A DNA stretch of 64,000 nucleotides from assembly GCF_900109545.1 (NCBI RefSeq), contig NZ_FOAP01000020.1:1-64000 (forward strand), in the 5' to 3' direction. Below, in pieces: positions 55,148 through 64,000 of the stretch. The position numbers and the translations under genes were made by a program. Under the pieces are notes generated by a model. It was not told where the DNA came from. It saw only the letters and a list, made by a program, of their open reading frames with translations, and searched no databases. Every line of letters starts with the position of its first letter. Position 1 is the first letter of the stretch. Source of the DNA: Stigmatella aurantiaca (GTDB taxonomy: Bacteria; Myxococcota; Myxococcia; Myxococcales; Myxococcaceae).

Positions 55148-56209
55148 TCAGAAGCTCACGAACAGTCCCGGTCCGGCCGCCAGGGAGTTGTTGTCGCGGC
55201 CCGCCGCCATGATCACCGGTACGGGCATGGCTTGGAAGTCCGCGCGGCGGATGCGGTCCTTTTCCGTGGGGACGCCGGGATCCGAGGTCAGCAGCAGGGT
55301 GAGCCCGAACGTGGCGACGATGCCTGCCAGCGCGGTCACGGGGATGGTGGAGCCCTCGGCGATCGAAGAGCCGAGCCAGAGCATCACCGAGCCCACGCCC
55401 AAGGGCACGAGGGTGAGATGGAGCACTCGGGTGGACTCCAGCTCCAGCGGTGTGGTCAGCAGTCCGCCCAAGGCCATGCCGAGGGCGGGCGCCAGCGCCG
55501 TGGGCAGATAGTTCGTGTCCCCGGGGGGTTCCCGGTCGTAGATGTTTTGAGCGAGGGCCGTCAGCGTCAGGGCATAGAGGGAGGTCATTCCCACGAGCGC
55601 CGCATCTCCTGAGCTCACATCTCCCCCTCCGGCCGTGGCGGCGAGCACGCCGATGACTCCCGCCTGGGTCGTGAGCAGGCTCAGCAGCCCCCGGTTCTTG
55701 CTGGACAGGTCCTCCGAGTTGGCGATGGCGATTCCAGCGGCGAACCCTGCGACGGCTCCTCCCGCGACGAGGAACGACTCGTTGCGCTCCACGGGGACGA
55801 AGTACTGGTAGAGCGTGGCTGCGGTGCCCAGCGTGAGTCCTCCCAGCACTGCCCCGGTGAAGGAGCGCGTGTCTCGGTCATCGTCGCTGTTATCCTCCTG
55901 GGAGTCGCCGATGATGGCGCCGCTGACGATGCCGCTGATGACCCCGGTGAAGGCCAGCAGGGGGCCCCCAGGCCCCATGGAATAGCGGCTGTAGCGCAGC
56001 GAACGTTCCTTGGAAGACTCCGCCGGGCCCACCGCCTGAGGCGCGGACGGAGCCGCGGCGGGAGGCAGAGGCGGGGGGGCGAGGGTGTCGTCTGGGGCGG
56101 GTGTGGCGGCGGGCGCGGGAGGAGGGGAAGTCGCGGAGGAGGGAGTCTCAGGTTGCTGCGCGGCCGCCAGGGTGGAGACGAGGCATGAGAGAAGGGCGAG
56201 CGATTTCAT
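55148..56209 (-). CDS. Multi-pass membrane protein of unknown function
   Basis: A 353-residue protein with signal peptide (MKSLALLSCLVSTLAAAQ), a Pro/Ala-rich linker to about residue 70, and then about eight hydrophobic segments rich in Gly and Ala (FTGVISGIVSGAIIG, LVAGGAVAGFAAGIAIA, VTALAGIVATFGLTLLL). Charged loops (SQEDNSDDDRDTRS) separate the helices. I do not recognise a family. Its C-terminus (AGPGLFVSF) is typical of neither barrel nor lipoprotein. It is convergent with the SRPBCC gene. Confidence 0.7.
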   Translation of the reverse strand: MKSLALLSCLVSTLAAAQQPETPSSATSPPPAPAATPAPDDTLAPPPLPPAAAPSAPQAVGPAESSKERSLRYSRYSMGPGGPLLAFTGVISGIVSGAIIGDSQEDNSDDDRDTRSFTGAVLGGLTLGTAATLYQYFVPVERNESFLVAGGAVAGFAAGIAIANSEDLSSKNRGLLSLLTTQAGVIGVLAATAGGGDVSSGDAALVGMTSLYALTLTALAQNIYDREPPGDTNYLPTALAPALGMALGGLLTTPLELESTRVLHLTLVPLGVGSVMLWLGSSIAEGSTIPVTALAGIVATFGLTLLLTSDPGVPTEKDRIRRADFQAMPVPVIMAAGRDNNSLAAGPGLFVSF

Positions 56210-56693
56210 GCGAGGAGCCTTCCGTGTCAGCGGGGCGGAGAAGACTTCTTCGTGAAGACTGGGGGCGCCGCAAGAAGAACACCGTGAACCGCTTCTGGCA
56301 CAGCGCGCATCACCATATCAGGGTTGGCCCAGGAAGAAGACCCTGCATGGGTGGTGAGCGTGTTGCGCGAGGGGATGGCGAATCGTTGAGAGGCTTCCGA
56401 GCCAGTCCGCGCGCTCAGTAGGAGGCTACGGAAGGTATGTCCTGCATCACGGGCAGGATGATGCGGAACGTGATTCCCACGCCTACGGAGATTGTCTCGG
56501 GGGCGCGCTGGTGGCGGTCTTGGGCGTTACGATACGCTCCGCAACCTCGTGACGGGCTGGGCTGAGACGTGGCGAGGCTTCCATCACCCCGCCACCTTGT
56601 TGGTATGTCGCATTGGCCACTGCCCGCTTTGCCTGCGCCACGTCAGTGCCCGCGCTCCTCCCCGAGGCCCCTCACGCAGCTGACCGAGGAGTG
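56210..56693. other. Gene-poor intergenic stretch
   Basis: 484 bases without an intact gene. The small open frames here lack ribosome sites and family patterns. The only recognisable piece is a possible histidine-kinase C-terminus on the minus strand at 56416-56508. The left end should contain the promoter of the membrane-protein gene at 55148-56209. Confidence 0.5.
56416..56508 (-). pseudogene. Possible remnant of a histidine-kinase C-terminus
   Basis: About 30 codons ending in TGA read RAPETISVGVGITFRIILPV, which resembles the last strand and GxGTxFRxxLP end of histidine kinases. Upstream codons do not show G2, F or N boxes, so only the tail survives, if it is real at all. Short length limits the call. 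Confidence 0.3.
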
Positions 56694-57374
56694 CTAGCGG
56701 CGGACCTCGATGTCGCGGGCGATGCTGCCGCCGCCGACGAGATCAAACGAGGCGCGCACCGGCGTGCCCTCGTCCAGCTCCTTCAGGGGCACGCGCTGGC
56801 CCTGGCGCAGGCCCCGGCTCTTCTTGTCGATGCGCAGTTGGTACACGTTGCCCTCCGGGTCACGCACGTGCACGGTGCCCTGGCTCACGCGGCTGATCTT
56901 CCCGTCCACGCTGCCCGTGGCGATGACGACCTGCTCCAGCGGCTGGGAGTTGTTCTCCTGGAAGGCCTGCGCCGCGCGGGCCGCGCCCTTGTACCAGTCC
57001 TCATCATCGCTCGCCTGGATGGCATCCGAGCCGATCATCACCCGGCCCTCTTGGGCCTCCGGTGCCGCCTGGGTGCCCGGGGCCGCCTGGGTGCCCGGGA
57101 CCGGCGCCGCCCGCGGGGCCGTGGACGTCACCAGGCCCGGCGCCGCGCCGGGCACCGTCGTGCGGCCCACCGTGGAGGCCGGGGGCTGCGCGACCACCAC
57201 CGGGTTGGACGGGCTGGCCGTCTGCTCCGAGGACGGCGTGGCCGCCGGCCGGGCCGGGGCCGGGGTCCTCGCGGAGGCCGTGGCGGCCGGTGCCTGCTCC
57301 GCGCGATCGCGCCCCTGGCAGCCCGTCAGCAATGCGCACACGCCAATCACTCCCATCCACGCCCGACGCCCCAT
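56694..57374 (-). CDS. Lipoprotein with beta-rich C-terminal domain
   Basis: A 226-residue protein starting at ATG 57374 (MGRRAWMGVIGVCALLTG), with lipobox LLTGC (Cys19). A Pro/Ala/Thr-rich linker of about 90 residues follows. The C-terminal 110 residues are a small beta-domain: ATGSVDGKISRVSQGTVHVR and YQLRIDKKSRGLRQGQRVPL. This looks like an OB- or SH3-like fold, similar to other myxobacterial lipoproteins. Function unknown; periplasmic. Confidence 0.75.
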   Translation of the reverse strand: MGRRAWMGVIGVCALLTGCQGRDRAEQAPAATASARTPAPARPAATPSSEQTASPSNPVVVAQPPASTVGRTTVPGAAPGLVTSTAPRAAPVPGTQAAPGTQAAPEAQEGRVMIGSDAIQASDDEDWYKGAARAAQAFQENNSQPLEQVVIATGSVDGKISRVSQGTVHVRDPEGNVYQLRIDKKSRGLRQGQRVPLKELDEGTPVRASFDLVGGGSIARDIEVRR

Positions 57375-57531
57375 GCTTGCTCTCCCTGTGTGAAATGCCG
57401 TGATCGCGGCAAGGAGCAAGCAGCGTGCCCGGGCCTCTCCCGTCCCAGGTGCCGGGAGAGTGCGGACTGGTGGACAGCCGGTGGGAACGTCTTTTCCCTC
57501 CTGTGGGAGGTAGGGCGCCCTGCTGGAGAAT

Positions 57532-58545
57532 TCAGCCCTCCGGAGTGGGAGGAACGGGCTCCGGCGACCGCCAGCGGCGAAGCAAGGAGGCGGCGCTTCC
57601 GCCCCGGTCCAGCCGGGCGGTGCTCAGCGCGCCCTGGGCATCCAGCTCCAGGATGAACTGGAGCGTGGGCTGCCCGCCCAGGTGGTAGCGCAAATCCCCG
57701 ATGCGCAGCTCCGTGCCGCCCCCGGGCCGGGGCAGGGTGGAGACGAGGGGAAAGCGGGCCCAGGCGAGCGCCTCGCGCACGGTGGCGAGGTTCCGCGCGG
57801 ACTCGGGCACCGCCCCAGGGCCGGGCCTCGGCCAGCGGCGCTGCTCGTGCGGCGGCTCGCCCAGGGCCACGGTGCCGGTGACGTACTCGCCGGGCAGCAC
57901 CACCACGTAGCGCCAGGTGGTGAGCGACAGCCAGGCGGGGAAGACCTGCACCTGCTCCGCGCCGGGCCAGGTGCCGCGCACCCGGTGGCCCAGGGCGGCC
58001 TGGAACGAGACGCGCAGGCCCAGGTACGCCGCCGCGCCCACCAGCCCCAGCACCAGGGCCCGCCGCCACTGGGCCCGCCGGCGCCACGCCCAGAGCGCCC
58101 CCGCGAGCAGCGGCAGCGTCACCCAGGGGTCCACCACCATCGACCAGTCGAGCGTCCAGCGCTCCCGGGAGAAGGGCAACAGCACGCGCGTGCCCCAGCC
58201 CGTCCACAGGTCGGCCAGCAGGTGCGCGAACAGCACCGAGCCCAGGCTGTAGAGGAACACGGGGCCCACGCGGGCCGGGCGGAAGACGGCCTTGGCCACG
58301 AGCGTGGCCGCCGCGGCGATGACGGGGGTGAACACCAGGGCGTGCGAGAGCCCCCGGTGCGCCTGGAGCGCGTGCACGACGGAGTTCTCCGAGGGCAGCA
58401 GGTTGTCCAGGTCCGGCAGCTCCGCGGCCAGCACGCACCCGAGCAGCACGGCCTTGTCCGTGGTGGACAGCGGCGCGCCCTTCGCGTCCGGCCGCCGCAG
58501 GGCCCCGAGGGCCAGCCCCATCAATCCGTGCGTGAGGTTGTCCAC
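57532..58545 (-). CDS. YdjM-like inner-membrane metal-dependent hydrolase
   Basis: A 337-residue membrane protein with a GTG start. The N-terminus MDNLTHGLMGLALGAL and the motifs LPDLDNLLP, HRGLSHALVFTP and FAHLLADLWTGWGTRVLLPF give the His/Asp pattern of the LexA-regulated YdjM/DUF457 family of membrane-bound predicted metal-dependent hydrolases. Four to six helices follow, and the C-terminal third is soluble, carrying a beta-rich extension absent from short family members. It starts 3 bases after the stop of the Cys-rich gene, so the two form an operon. Confidence 0.88.
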   Translation of the reverse strand: MDNLTHGLMGLALGALRRPDAKGAPLSTTDKAVLLGCVLAAELPDLDNLLPSENSVVHALQAHRGLSHALVFTPVIAAAATLVAKAVFRPARVGPVFLYSLGSVLFAHLLADLWTGWGTRVLLPFSRERWTLDWSMVVDPWVTLPLLAGALWAWRRRAQWRRALVLGLVGAAAYLGLRVSFQAALGHRVRGTWPGAEQVQVFPAWLSLTTWRYVVVLPGEYVTGTVALGEPPHEQRRWPRPGPGAVPESARNLATVREALAWARFPLVSTLPRPGGGTELRIGDLRYHLGGQPTLQFILELDAQGALSTARLDRGGSAASLLRRWRSPEPVPPTPEG

Positions 58546-58548
58546 GCG

Positions 58549-59358
58549 TCAGTCCGAGAGCGCGCGGGACACGGCCCGGACGTGGAGCCGCACGCGCTCG
58601 CGCGCTGCGGTGAGCGCCTGGGCATCGGCCGGCATGTAGCCCAGGCACAGCACCACATCGTCCTCGGGCGAGGCCCGGACGCCCAGGCGGGCGTAGTTGA
58701 GCGTGCGGGAGGTGGGCTCCCCTTCGGTGTCGGGCGTGAAGCGGCCGAAGATGGGGGCGTGCTCGCCGCGCTCCGGCGCCGTCTCCTTCAAGGCGAACAG
58801 GCGCCGCATGGCCTCGAGCGCCGCGGGCTTGGCCATCACGGCCTCGGGCTTCGCCGGGCCCCCCAGCTCCCGCTCGATGAGGCGCAGGCAGCCGCGCACG
58901 AACTCCACATCCGTGATGACGAGCCCATAGAGGTACCAATCCGCGCACGCGGCCAGGACGAGCCGGGCCTGCTCATCGGTGAGCCAGCTGAAGGAGGGGC
59001 AGGTGAACGTCTCGCAGATGGAGGACCGGTAGACGCCGCAGTCGCGCAGGTCCACCCCGCCCGTGGCCTTGGGGTGCCCCAGGCACCCCACCTGCCGCTG
59101 CCCTTCATCGAGGAACCCGAGCAGGGGACAGACGCGCACGGCGGGGAACAGGGGCGCCTCCCGCCGGGACTCGACGAGCTGCCGGGCGGCCCCCCGCCAG
59201 GCGGCGGGCTCCTTCGGGGTGTGACGGAAATGCTGGGTCTGCTCGGCCAGGCGTTCGGTCAGGGCCGCTCGCGAGTGGTCGCGGAAGTTATAGAGGCCGC
59301 AGCAGGCGCCACAGGAAGCGCCCCGGCCGGGCTGACAGAGGTGGAACGAGACGGACAC
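58549..59358 (-). CDS. Cys-rich protein with YkgJ-like metal-binding pattern
   Basis: A 269-residue cytoplasmic protein. The first 130 residues contain many cysteines in clusters: SCGACCGLYNF near residue 16, then CPLLGFLDEG, GCLGHP, RDCGVY and ICETFTCPSF. This spread resembles the CxxCC...C...CxxxxxR zinc/iron-chelating YkgJ-like proteins, although the match is loose. The C-terminal half is helical and Cys-poor. Function unknown; a metal or Fe-S cofactor is likely. It precedes the YdjM-like gene by 3 bases and lies 27 bases downstream of the acyl-CoA dehydrogenase. Confidence 0.72.
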   Translation of the reverse strand: MSVSFHLCQPGRGASCGACCGLYNFRDHSRAALTERLAEQTQHFRHTPKEPAAWRGAARQLVESRREAPLFPAVRVCPLLGFLDEGQRQVGCLGHPKATGGVDLRDCGVYRSSICETFTCPSFSWLTDEQARLVLAACADWYLYGLVITDVEFVRGCLRLIERELGGPAKPEAVMAKPAALEAMRRLFALKETAPERGEHAPIFGRFTPDTEGEPTSRTLNYARLGVRASPEDDVVLCLGYMPADAQALTAARERVRLHVRAVSRALSD

Positions 59359-59385
59359 ACTTTCTTCTCTACCCGGCTCCGCCGT

Positions 59386-61185
59386 TTAGAACCACTCAGG
59401 ACGCATGCCCGTGTACGAGTCCTCGCCCGAGCTGCACAGCTTCACCAGGACCTTGATGCGCGGCACCTCGGTGGCGAACCAGTACTGCGCCGCGCGCAGC
59501 TTGCCTTCATAGAATTCCTGGCTTTCTCCGCCACGGGCGAGCCCCTCGCGGGCCGCCGCCGCCTGCGCCAGCCAGCGCCAGGCCACCGCGAGGATGGAGA
59601 ACAGCTCCATATAGTCCGCGCTGTGGCGGAGCATCGTCTCCACCTCGCCCGCCATGCCCATGGCCCCCAGGGCCATCGTCAGCTCCAGCACCGACTCCAG
59701 CGAGGCCTCCAGCGCCGCGCACCAGGGCCCCGGGACGCCGGCCTGGCGTGCGCGCGCCACGGTGGAGAGCACCTCCTCCGAGAAGGCCTGGAGCGCCACG
59801 CCCCCGCCCGCCACCGCCTTGCGCCCCAGCAAGTCCAGCCCCTGGATGCCCGTGGTGCCCTCGTGGATGCTGTTGAGCTTCTGGTCCCTCAGCCAGGCCT
59901 CCGGCAGGTACTCGCTCGAATAGCCGTAGCCCCCATGCACCTGGAGCGAGAGGACGTTGGCCTCGAAGCCCTTCTCGGCGGGGAACGTCTTGGCCACCGG
60001 GGTGAGCAAATCCAGGAGCAGCCCGGCGCGCTTCCGGGTCTCCTCGTCCGGCGCGTGCGCCGCGAGGTCCGCCTGGAGCGAGGTGGCGGCCAGCAGCGAC
60101 AGGCCGCCCTCCACGATGGCCTTCTGGCGCAGCAGCATGCGCCGCACATCCGCGTGCTCGATGATGGGCGTCTGGTGCTGGCCGTCCTTGGCCCCGGCGG
60201 CGCGCCCCTGCGGGCGGGTGCGCGCGTACGCGAGCGCCTCGTGGTACGCCACGGAGGCGGTGGCCACGCCGTTGAGGCCCACCATGATGCGCGCCTCGTT
60301 CATCATCTGGAACATGCAGGCGAGGCCCCGGTGCTCCGGGCCCACGAGCCAGCCGTGACAGTCCCCCTCCTCGCCGTAGTTGAGCGCGAGGCTCGGCATG
60401 CCGCGCCAGCCAATCTTGTGGATGACGCCGGCCACCCGCACGTCATTGTCCACCAGCCGGCCGCCTTCCGGGCGGCGCGAGGGCACGGCGAACAGGGAGA
60501 TGCCGCGCGTGCCCGGCGGGGCCCCGTCGATGCGCGCCAGCGTCAGGTGCACCACGTTGGGGGCGAAGTCATGGTCCCCGCCGCTGATGAAAATCTTGGA
60601 GCCGGAGATGCGGTAGCTGCCATCCGCCGCCGGCGTGGCGCGCGCCTTCACGTCCCCGAGGCTGCTGCCCGCCTGGGGCTCGGTGAGGGCCATGGTGCCC
60701 GTCCACTCGCCCTGGTACAGGGGCGTCATGAACTGCTCGCGCAGCCAGGGCGTGCCAAAGGCCTCGAGGAGGTGCGCCGCGCCGATGGTGAGCCCCACGT
60801 AGGCGTAGGCGCTGAGGTTGGCCGCCATGAGGTACACGGAGGCCATGGAGTAGAGCGTGAGCGGAAGCTGCTGCCCGCCCACCTCGGGGGGGCGCGAGGC
60901 CGTCAGCAGCCCCAGCTCCACCAGCTGCGGGTAGAGCGTGCGCAGGAGCGGGTGGGTGTGGACGCGGCCGTCCCGGAAGACGGGGGGCTCGGCATCCATC
61001 ATCCGGTAGGTGGGAAAGAGCACCTCCCGGGCGAAGCGGCGCACGTTGCCGAGCACCAGCCCGAACGTCTCGCGCGAGTGCTCGGCGAAGGCGGGCAGGG
61101 CGCAGAGCGCCGGCGCATCGAGCACCTCGTAGAGCTGGAAGTCGACATCGCGGTCGGACAGGAGCGGGTTGGCGCTGACGGTCAT
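59386..61185 (-). CDS. Acyl-CoA dehydrogenase, long (about 600-residue) type
   Basis: A 599-residue FAD enzyme of the DmdC/long-chain ACAD subgroup, larger than the usual 380-residue form because of a C-terminal helical domain. The flavin-binding stretch is [20 protein letters not shown], followed by [11 protein letters not shown]. The region [20 protein letters not shown] and the end motif [20 protein letters not shown], with the likely catalytic Glu in IHEGTTGIQ, fit that subgroup. It oxidises acyl-CoA to enoyl-CoA with electron-transfer flavoprotein. The substrate chain is unknown. No other beta-oxidation genes lie beside it. Confidence 0.92.
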   Translation of the reverse strand: MTVSANPLLSDRDVDFQLYEVLDAPALCALPAFAEHSRETFGLVLGNVRRFAREVLFPTYRMMDAEPPVFRDGRVHTHPLLRTLYPQLVELGLLTASRPPEVGGQQLPLTLYSMASVYLMAANLSAYAYVGLTIGAAHLLEAFGTPWLREQFMTPLYQGEWTGTMALTEPQAGSSLGDVKARATPAADGSYRISGSKIFISGGDHDFAPNVVHLTLARIDGAPPGTRGISLFAVPSRRPEGGRLVDNDVRVAGVIHKIGWRGMPSLALNYGEEGDCHGWLVGPEHRGLACMFQMMNEARIMVGLNGVATASVAYHEALAYARTRPQGRAAGAKDGQHQTPIIEHADVRRMLLRQKAIVEGGLSLLAATSLQADLAAHAPDEETRKRAGLLLDLLTPVAKTFPAEKGFEANVLSLQVHGGYGYSSEYLPEAWLRDQKLNSIHEGTTGIQGLDLLGRKAVAGGGVALQAFSEEVLSTVARARQAGVPGPWCAALEASLESVLELTMALGAMGMAGEVETMLRHSADYMELFSILAVAWRWLAQAAAAREGLARGGESQEFYEGKLRAAQYWFATEVPRIKVLVKLCSSGEDSYTGMRPEWF

Positions 61186-61327
61186 GGCGCCATCTTAAGT
61201 GTTCACCAGACCGCCACCAGCCACAGGCCGAGTGTTCTCCACCACATGACATCTGGGCACGGCGGTGGCCCCGGGCGCCCCGAGCGGCGATAGGGGGAAC
61301 ACCACCCGCCGTTCCGGGAGCTCTTCG

Positions 61328-62563
61328 ATGAGGACTGTCTCTTTCCGCCGTGGGCGTGCGCTGCTGCTGGTGGCCTCCGTGGCCGCCTGCAGCTCGGATT
61401 CCGGCCCCAGCACCATCTTGCCGCCGAAGACCGAGGTCCCCGGGGAGGGCAACCCGCAGGAGGACACCGCCATCAGCAACACCCTGCGTCCGGAGCTGCT
61501 CCCCTTCACGCCGGACCTGCTCCAGCGGCTGACGGTGGCCCCCGGCTTCCAGGTGTCCGTGTTCGCCCAGGAGCTGGGCGACCCCCGGATGATGGCCGTG
61601 GCCCCGGACGGCGCCGTCTATGTCACGCGCCCCAAGAAGGGCGACGTGGTGCGGCTGCACGACGGCGATGGGGACGGGCGCGCCGAGGCGCCGCTCACCG
61701 TGCTCTCCGGCCTGGAGAACGTGCACGGCCTCACCCTGCACGAGGGCATCGCCTATGTGGCCACCCCCACCGAGCTGTATGCCGCCGATGTCCAGGCGGA
61801 TGGCTCCTGGGGGCCCCGCCGGCGGATTGCCAGCGGGCTGCCGGATGGGGGACAGCACGCCAACCGCACGATGGCGGTGGGGCCCGACGGCAAGCTCTAC
61901 GTCTCGGTCGGCAGCAGCTGCAACGCGTGCGCCGAGACGAACCCCGAGCACGCCACGATGCTGCGGATGAACCTGGATGGCTCGGGCCGGGAAATCTTCG
62001 CCCAGGGGCTGCGCAACACCATCGGCTTCGGCTGGCAGCCGCAGACGGGCGAGTTCTGGGGCTTCGACCATGGCAGTGACCACCGGGGCGACGACATTCC
62101 CCCCGAGGAGCTCAACCGGCTGCTGCCGGGCAAGGACTACGGCTGGCCCTACGCGTACGGGAAGCGGAACGAGGACCCGGTCATCGACAAGCCCAAGAAC
62201 ATGACCAAGCAGGAGTACGCCCAGCGCTCCGAGCCCTCGGTGCTGGAGTACCAGGCGCACAGCGCCCCCATCGGCATGGTGTTCTACACGGGCACCCAGT
62301 TCCCCCCTGAGTTCCAGGGGGATGCCTTCGTCGCCATGCGCGGCTCCTGGAACCGCAAGCCCGCCACGGGCTACAAGCTGGTACGCGTCCACTTCGAGAG
62401 CGGGCAGCCCACGGGCTTCAGCGACGTCGTCTCGGGCTTCCTGCTCGAGGGCGGACGCGCCCACTTCGCCCGGTTGGCTGGGGTGGCGCAGGCAAAGGAC
62501 GGCTCGGTGCTCCTGGGGGATGACACCGGCGGCGTCATCTACCGGGTGTCCTACCGGCCGTAG
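61328..62563 (+). CDS. Sorbosone-dehydrogenase-like quinoprotein lipoprotein
   Basis: A 411-residue protein starting at ATG 61328 (MRTVSFRRGRALLLVASV), with lipobox VAAC (Cys21) followed by a Pro-rich linker. The rest is a six-bladed beta-propeller of the L-sorbosone/PQQ-glucose dehydrogenase group: RMMAVAPDGAVYVTRPKKGD, ENVHGLTLHEGIAYVATP, QHANRTMAVGPDGKLYVSVG, GLRNTIGFGWQPQTGEFWGF and DHGSDHRGDDIPPEELNRL. It probably oxidises a sugar in the periplasm with bound PQQ. Whether PQQ is made here cannot be seen. It is divergent from the acyl-CoA dehydrogenase gene. Confidence 0.9.
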   Translation: MRTVSFRRGRALLLVASVAACSSDSGPSTILPPKTEVPGEGNPQEDTAISNTLRPELLPFTPDLLQRLTVAPGFQVSVFAQELGDPRMMAVAPDGAVYVTRPKKGDVVRLHDGDGDGRAEAPLTVLSGLENVHGLTLHEGIAYVATPTELYAADVQADGSWGPRRRIASGLPDGGQHANRTMAVGPDGKLYVSVGSSCNACAETNPEHATMLRMNLDGSGREIFAQGLRNTIGFGWQPQTGEFWGFDHGSDHRGDDIPPEELNRLLPGKDYGWPYAYGKRNEDPVIDKPKNMTKQEYAQRSEPSVLEYQAHSAPIGMVFYTGTQFPPEFQGDAFVAMRGSWNRKPATGYKLVRVHFESGQPTGFSDVVSGFLLEGGRAHFARLAGVAQAKDGSVLLGDDTGGVIYRVSYRP

Positions 62564-62672
62564 CCCCCCTGCCCCGGGGGATTGGACCCAGAAGCGATTG
62601 TCTGCTGGCGGAAAAGTCGTGTTAGGGAGAAACAGAGGGCCTGGACCACACTGTTAGCGTCCAGGGCCCGCC

Positions 62673-64000
62673 ATGAAAGCCACCGAACCGCGCCTGCCAG
62701 AGATGGACATTTCCACTCCCCTCCCCGGGGAGCTGATGGGTGAGGGCGCCGCGAGCGAGACGTTCCGGCTGCTGGCCGAGACCATTCCCCAGATGGTGTG
62801 GACCACCCGGCCGGACGGGTACTTCGACTTCTACAACCAGCGCTGGTACGGCTACACCGGCCTGACGCCCGGCGAGTCCCACGGTGAGGGCTGGCAAGGG
62901 CCCTTCCATCCGGACGACTTGCCGGAGGCGCTCCGGCGCTGGCAGCACTCGCTGCGCACCGGCGAGACGTACGAGGCGGAGTACCGGTGCCGCCGCCGCG
63001 ATGGCGTCTACCGCTGGTTCCTGGGCCGGGCCTCCCCGGTGCGGGATGGCACCGGGCGCATCCTCCGGTGGTTCGGCACCTGCACGGACATCGACGACCA
63101 GAAGCGCGCCACGGAGTCGATGCGCTTCCTGGCCGAGGCCAGCTCGCTGCTCTCCTCCGCGCTGGACCCCGAGGTGACGCTGGAGGCGCTGGCCCAGCTC
63201 GTGGTGCCGCGCCTGGCGGACTGGTGCTCCATCGAGCTGTCCCAGCCCGATGGCACCCTGCGCCAGGTCAGCGTCGCCCACGTGGACCCCGCCAAGGTGC
63301 GCCTCGCCCAGGAGATGCGGCGGCGCTATCCCAGCTCGCCGCAGGACACCCAGGGCGCCATCCACGTGGCCCGCACGGGCATCCCGGAGTTCGCCCCGGA
63401 GGTCACCGACGAGATGCTGGTGGCGGGCGCCCGCGACGCCGAGCACCTGCGCCTGCTCCGGGAGCTGGGCCTGCGCTCGGCCATGTCGGTGCCGCTCACC
63501 GCCCGGGGCCGCACGCTGGGGGCCATGGTGCTCGTCAACGCCGAGTCCCACCGCCTCTTCACCTTCGAGGACCTGGCCCTGGCCGGCCAGCTCGCCGCCC
63601 GCGCCGCCCTGGCGGTGGACAACGCCCAGTTCTACGAGGAGGCGCTCCTCGCCGAGCAGCGCTTCCGCTCGCTCATCGCCGCCACCGCCCAGGCGGTGTG
63701 GGTGACGGCCCCGGATGGCACCGTGATGGAGGACTCCGTCTCCTGGCGCGCCCTCACGGGACAGACGTACGAGGAGTGGCGGGGCAGCGGCTGGCTGGAT
63801 GCGGTGCATCCGGATGACCGCGAGCGCATCGGCGTGGTCTGGCGCGAGTGCATGACGCAGCGGCGCATCTATGAGGTGGAGTACCTCATCCGCAGGCCGG
63901 ATGGGCGCTACACCCCGACGCTCGCGCGCGCGGTGCCCGTGCTCAGACCGGATGGGACCATCCGCGAGTGGATCGGCACCCACACGGACCTGGAGGCCCA
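62673..64000 (+). CDS. PAS-GAF-PAS sensor protein, cut by window end
   Basis: The frame starts at ATG 62673 and runs off the end, so only about 442 residues are seen. Residues 25-140 are a PAS fold with C-terminal PAC (TIPQMVWTTRPDGYFDFYNQ, then YEAEYRCRRRDGVYRWFLGR). Residues 150-320 are a GAF domain, and a second PAS starts near 330 (ATAQAVWVTAPDGTVMEDSV). In such architectures a histidine kinase or hybrid response-regulator normally follows; it is not in the window. There is no membrane segment so far. Confidence 0.88.
   Translation, partial: MKATEPRLPEMDISTPLPGELMGEGAASETFRLLAETIPQMVWTTRPDGYFDFYNQRWYGYTGLTPGESHGEGWQGPFHPDDLPEALRRWQHSLRTGETYEAEYRCRRRDGVYRWFLGRASPVRDGTGRILRWFGTCTDIDDQKRATESMRFLAEASSLLSSALDPEVTLEALAQLVVPRLADWCSIELSQPDGTLRQVSVAHVDPAKVRLAQEMRRRYPSSPQDTQGAIHVARTGIPEFAPEVTDEMLVAGARDAEHLRLLRELGLRSAMSVPLTARGRTLGAMVLVNAESHRLFTFEDLALAGQLAARAALAVDNAQFYEEALLAEQRFRSLIAATAQAVWVTAPDGTVMEDSVSWRALTGQTYEEWRGSGWLDAVHPDDRERIGVVWRECMTQRRIYEVEYLIRRPDGRYTPTLARAVPVLRPDGTIREWIGTHTDLEA

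Noticed and set aside
57682-61293. Open frame of 1200 codons on the plus strand
   Set aside because: It is antisense to the YdjM-like, Cys-rich and acyl-CoA dehydrogenase genes, all of which have intact family motifs.

Overview
The window is high-GC DNA (roughly 70% by eye) with the style of a myxobacterium. It has many lipoproteins with Ala/Pro-rich linkers, TPR proteins, VIT/vWA proteins, PAS/GAF sensor kinases, a sigma-54 activator, secreted subtilisin-like and thermolysin-like proteases, and Gly-rich or Lys/Ala-rich surface proteins. My best guess is suborder Cystobacterineae (Stigmatella, Cystobacter, Archangium or Myxococcus-like); this is inferred from gene content and not from a marker search. 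Many genes start with GTG. Several large open frames antisense to real genes are GC artefacts and are left out.

Layout. 1-4.0 kb (minus): a truncated Gly-rich lipoprotein, an anchored hypothetical protein and an orphan CpaF/TadA-type secretion ATPase. 4.1-7.6 kb (plus): uracil-DNA glycosylase, a DUF3592 protein, a repeat-rich protein and a TPR protein. 7.6-14 kb (minus): a Lys/Ala-rich predicted beta-barrel protein, a large membrane protein, and a secreted S8 protease with its own terminator. 14.1-18.8 kb: a compact sulfide-oxidation locus of TSUP exporter, persulfide dioxygenase-rhodanese fusion, sigma-54 activator and sulfide:quinone oxidoreductase. Both enzyme transcripts have a candidate -24/-12 promoter with a shared GTTTCA repeat about 85 bp upstream. 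18.8-21.1 kb: an SDR, then an EamA exporter flanked by fragments of a clavaminate-synthase-like oxygenase and a nitrilase, probably the scar of a decayed cluster. 21.1-25.7 kb (minus): a GNAT protein, then an operon of Ntn amidohydrolase, small lipoprotein and an 875-residue unknown protein.

25.7-33.1 kb (plus): thioesterase, TPR protein, gyrA, a PAS histidine kinase, an ABC ATPase lacking its switch histidine, and a YkvA-like protein. 33.1-36.2 kb (minus): a MerR regulator and a VIT/vWA protein behind a MerR-type promoter. 36.3-39.6 kb: DUF2721 protein, small lipoprotein, YtcJ-like amidohydrolase and an NhaR-like regulator. 39.7-42.0 kb: tRNA-Phe with promoter and terminator, then a hipBA toxin-antitoxin pair of visibly lower GC, probably acquired. 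42.0-47.6 kb: a three-gene module ending in a 1294-residue SWIM/SNF2 helicase. 47.7-54.2 kb: a catalytic plus non-catalytic M16 protease pair, a YaiW-like lipoprotein and an M4 metalloprotease. 54.2-64 kb: an ArsR/SRPBCC pair under a perfect 20-bp palindrome, unknown membrane and lipoproteins, a YdjM-like membrane protein, a Cys-rich protein, an acyl-CoA dehydrogenase, a sorbosone-dehydrogenase-like lipoprotein and a PAS-GAF-PAS sensor cut by the window end.

The best-supported connected system is the sulfide locus, where promoters, candidate activator sites, activator and three enzyme or transport steps fit together. The SWIM/SNF2 module is the best candidate for undescribed biology. All functional calls rest on motif recognition by eye; no database search was possible.
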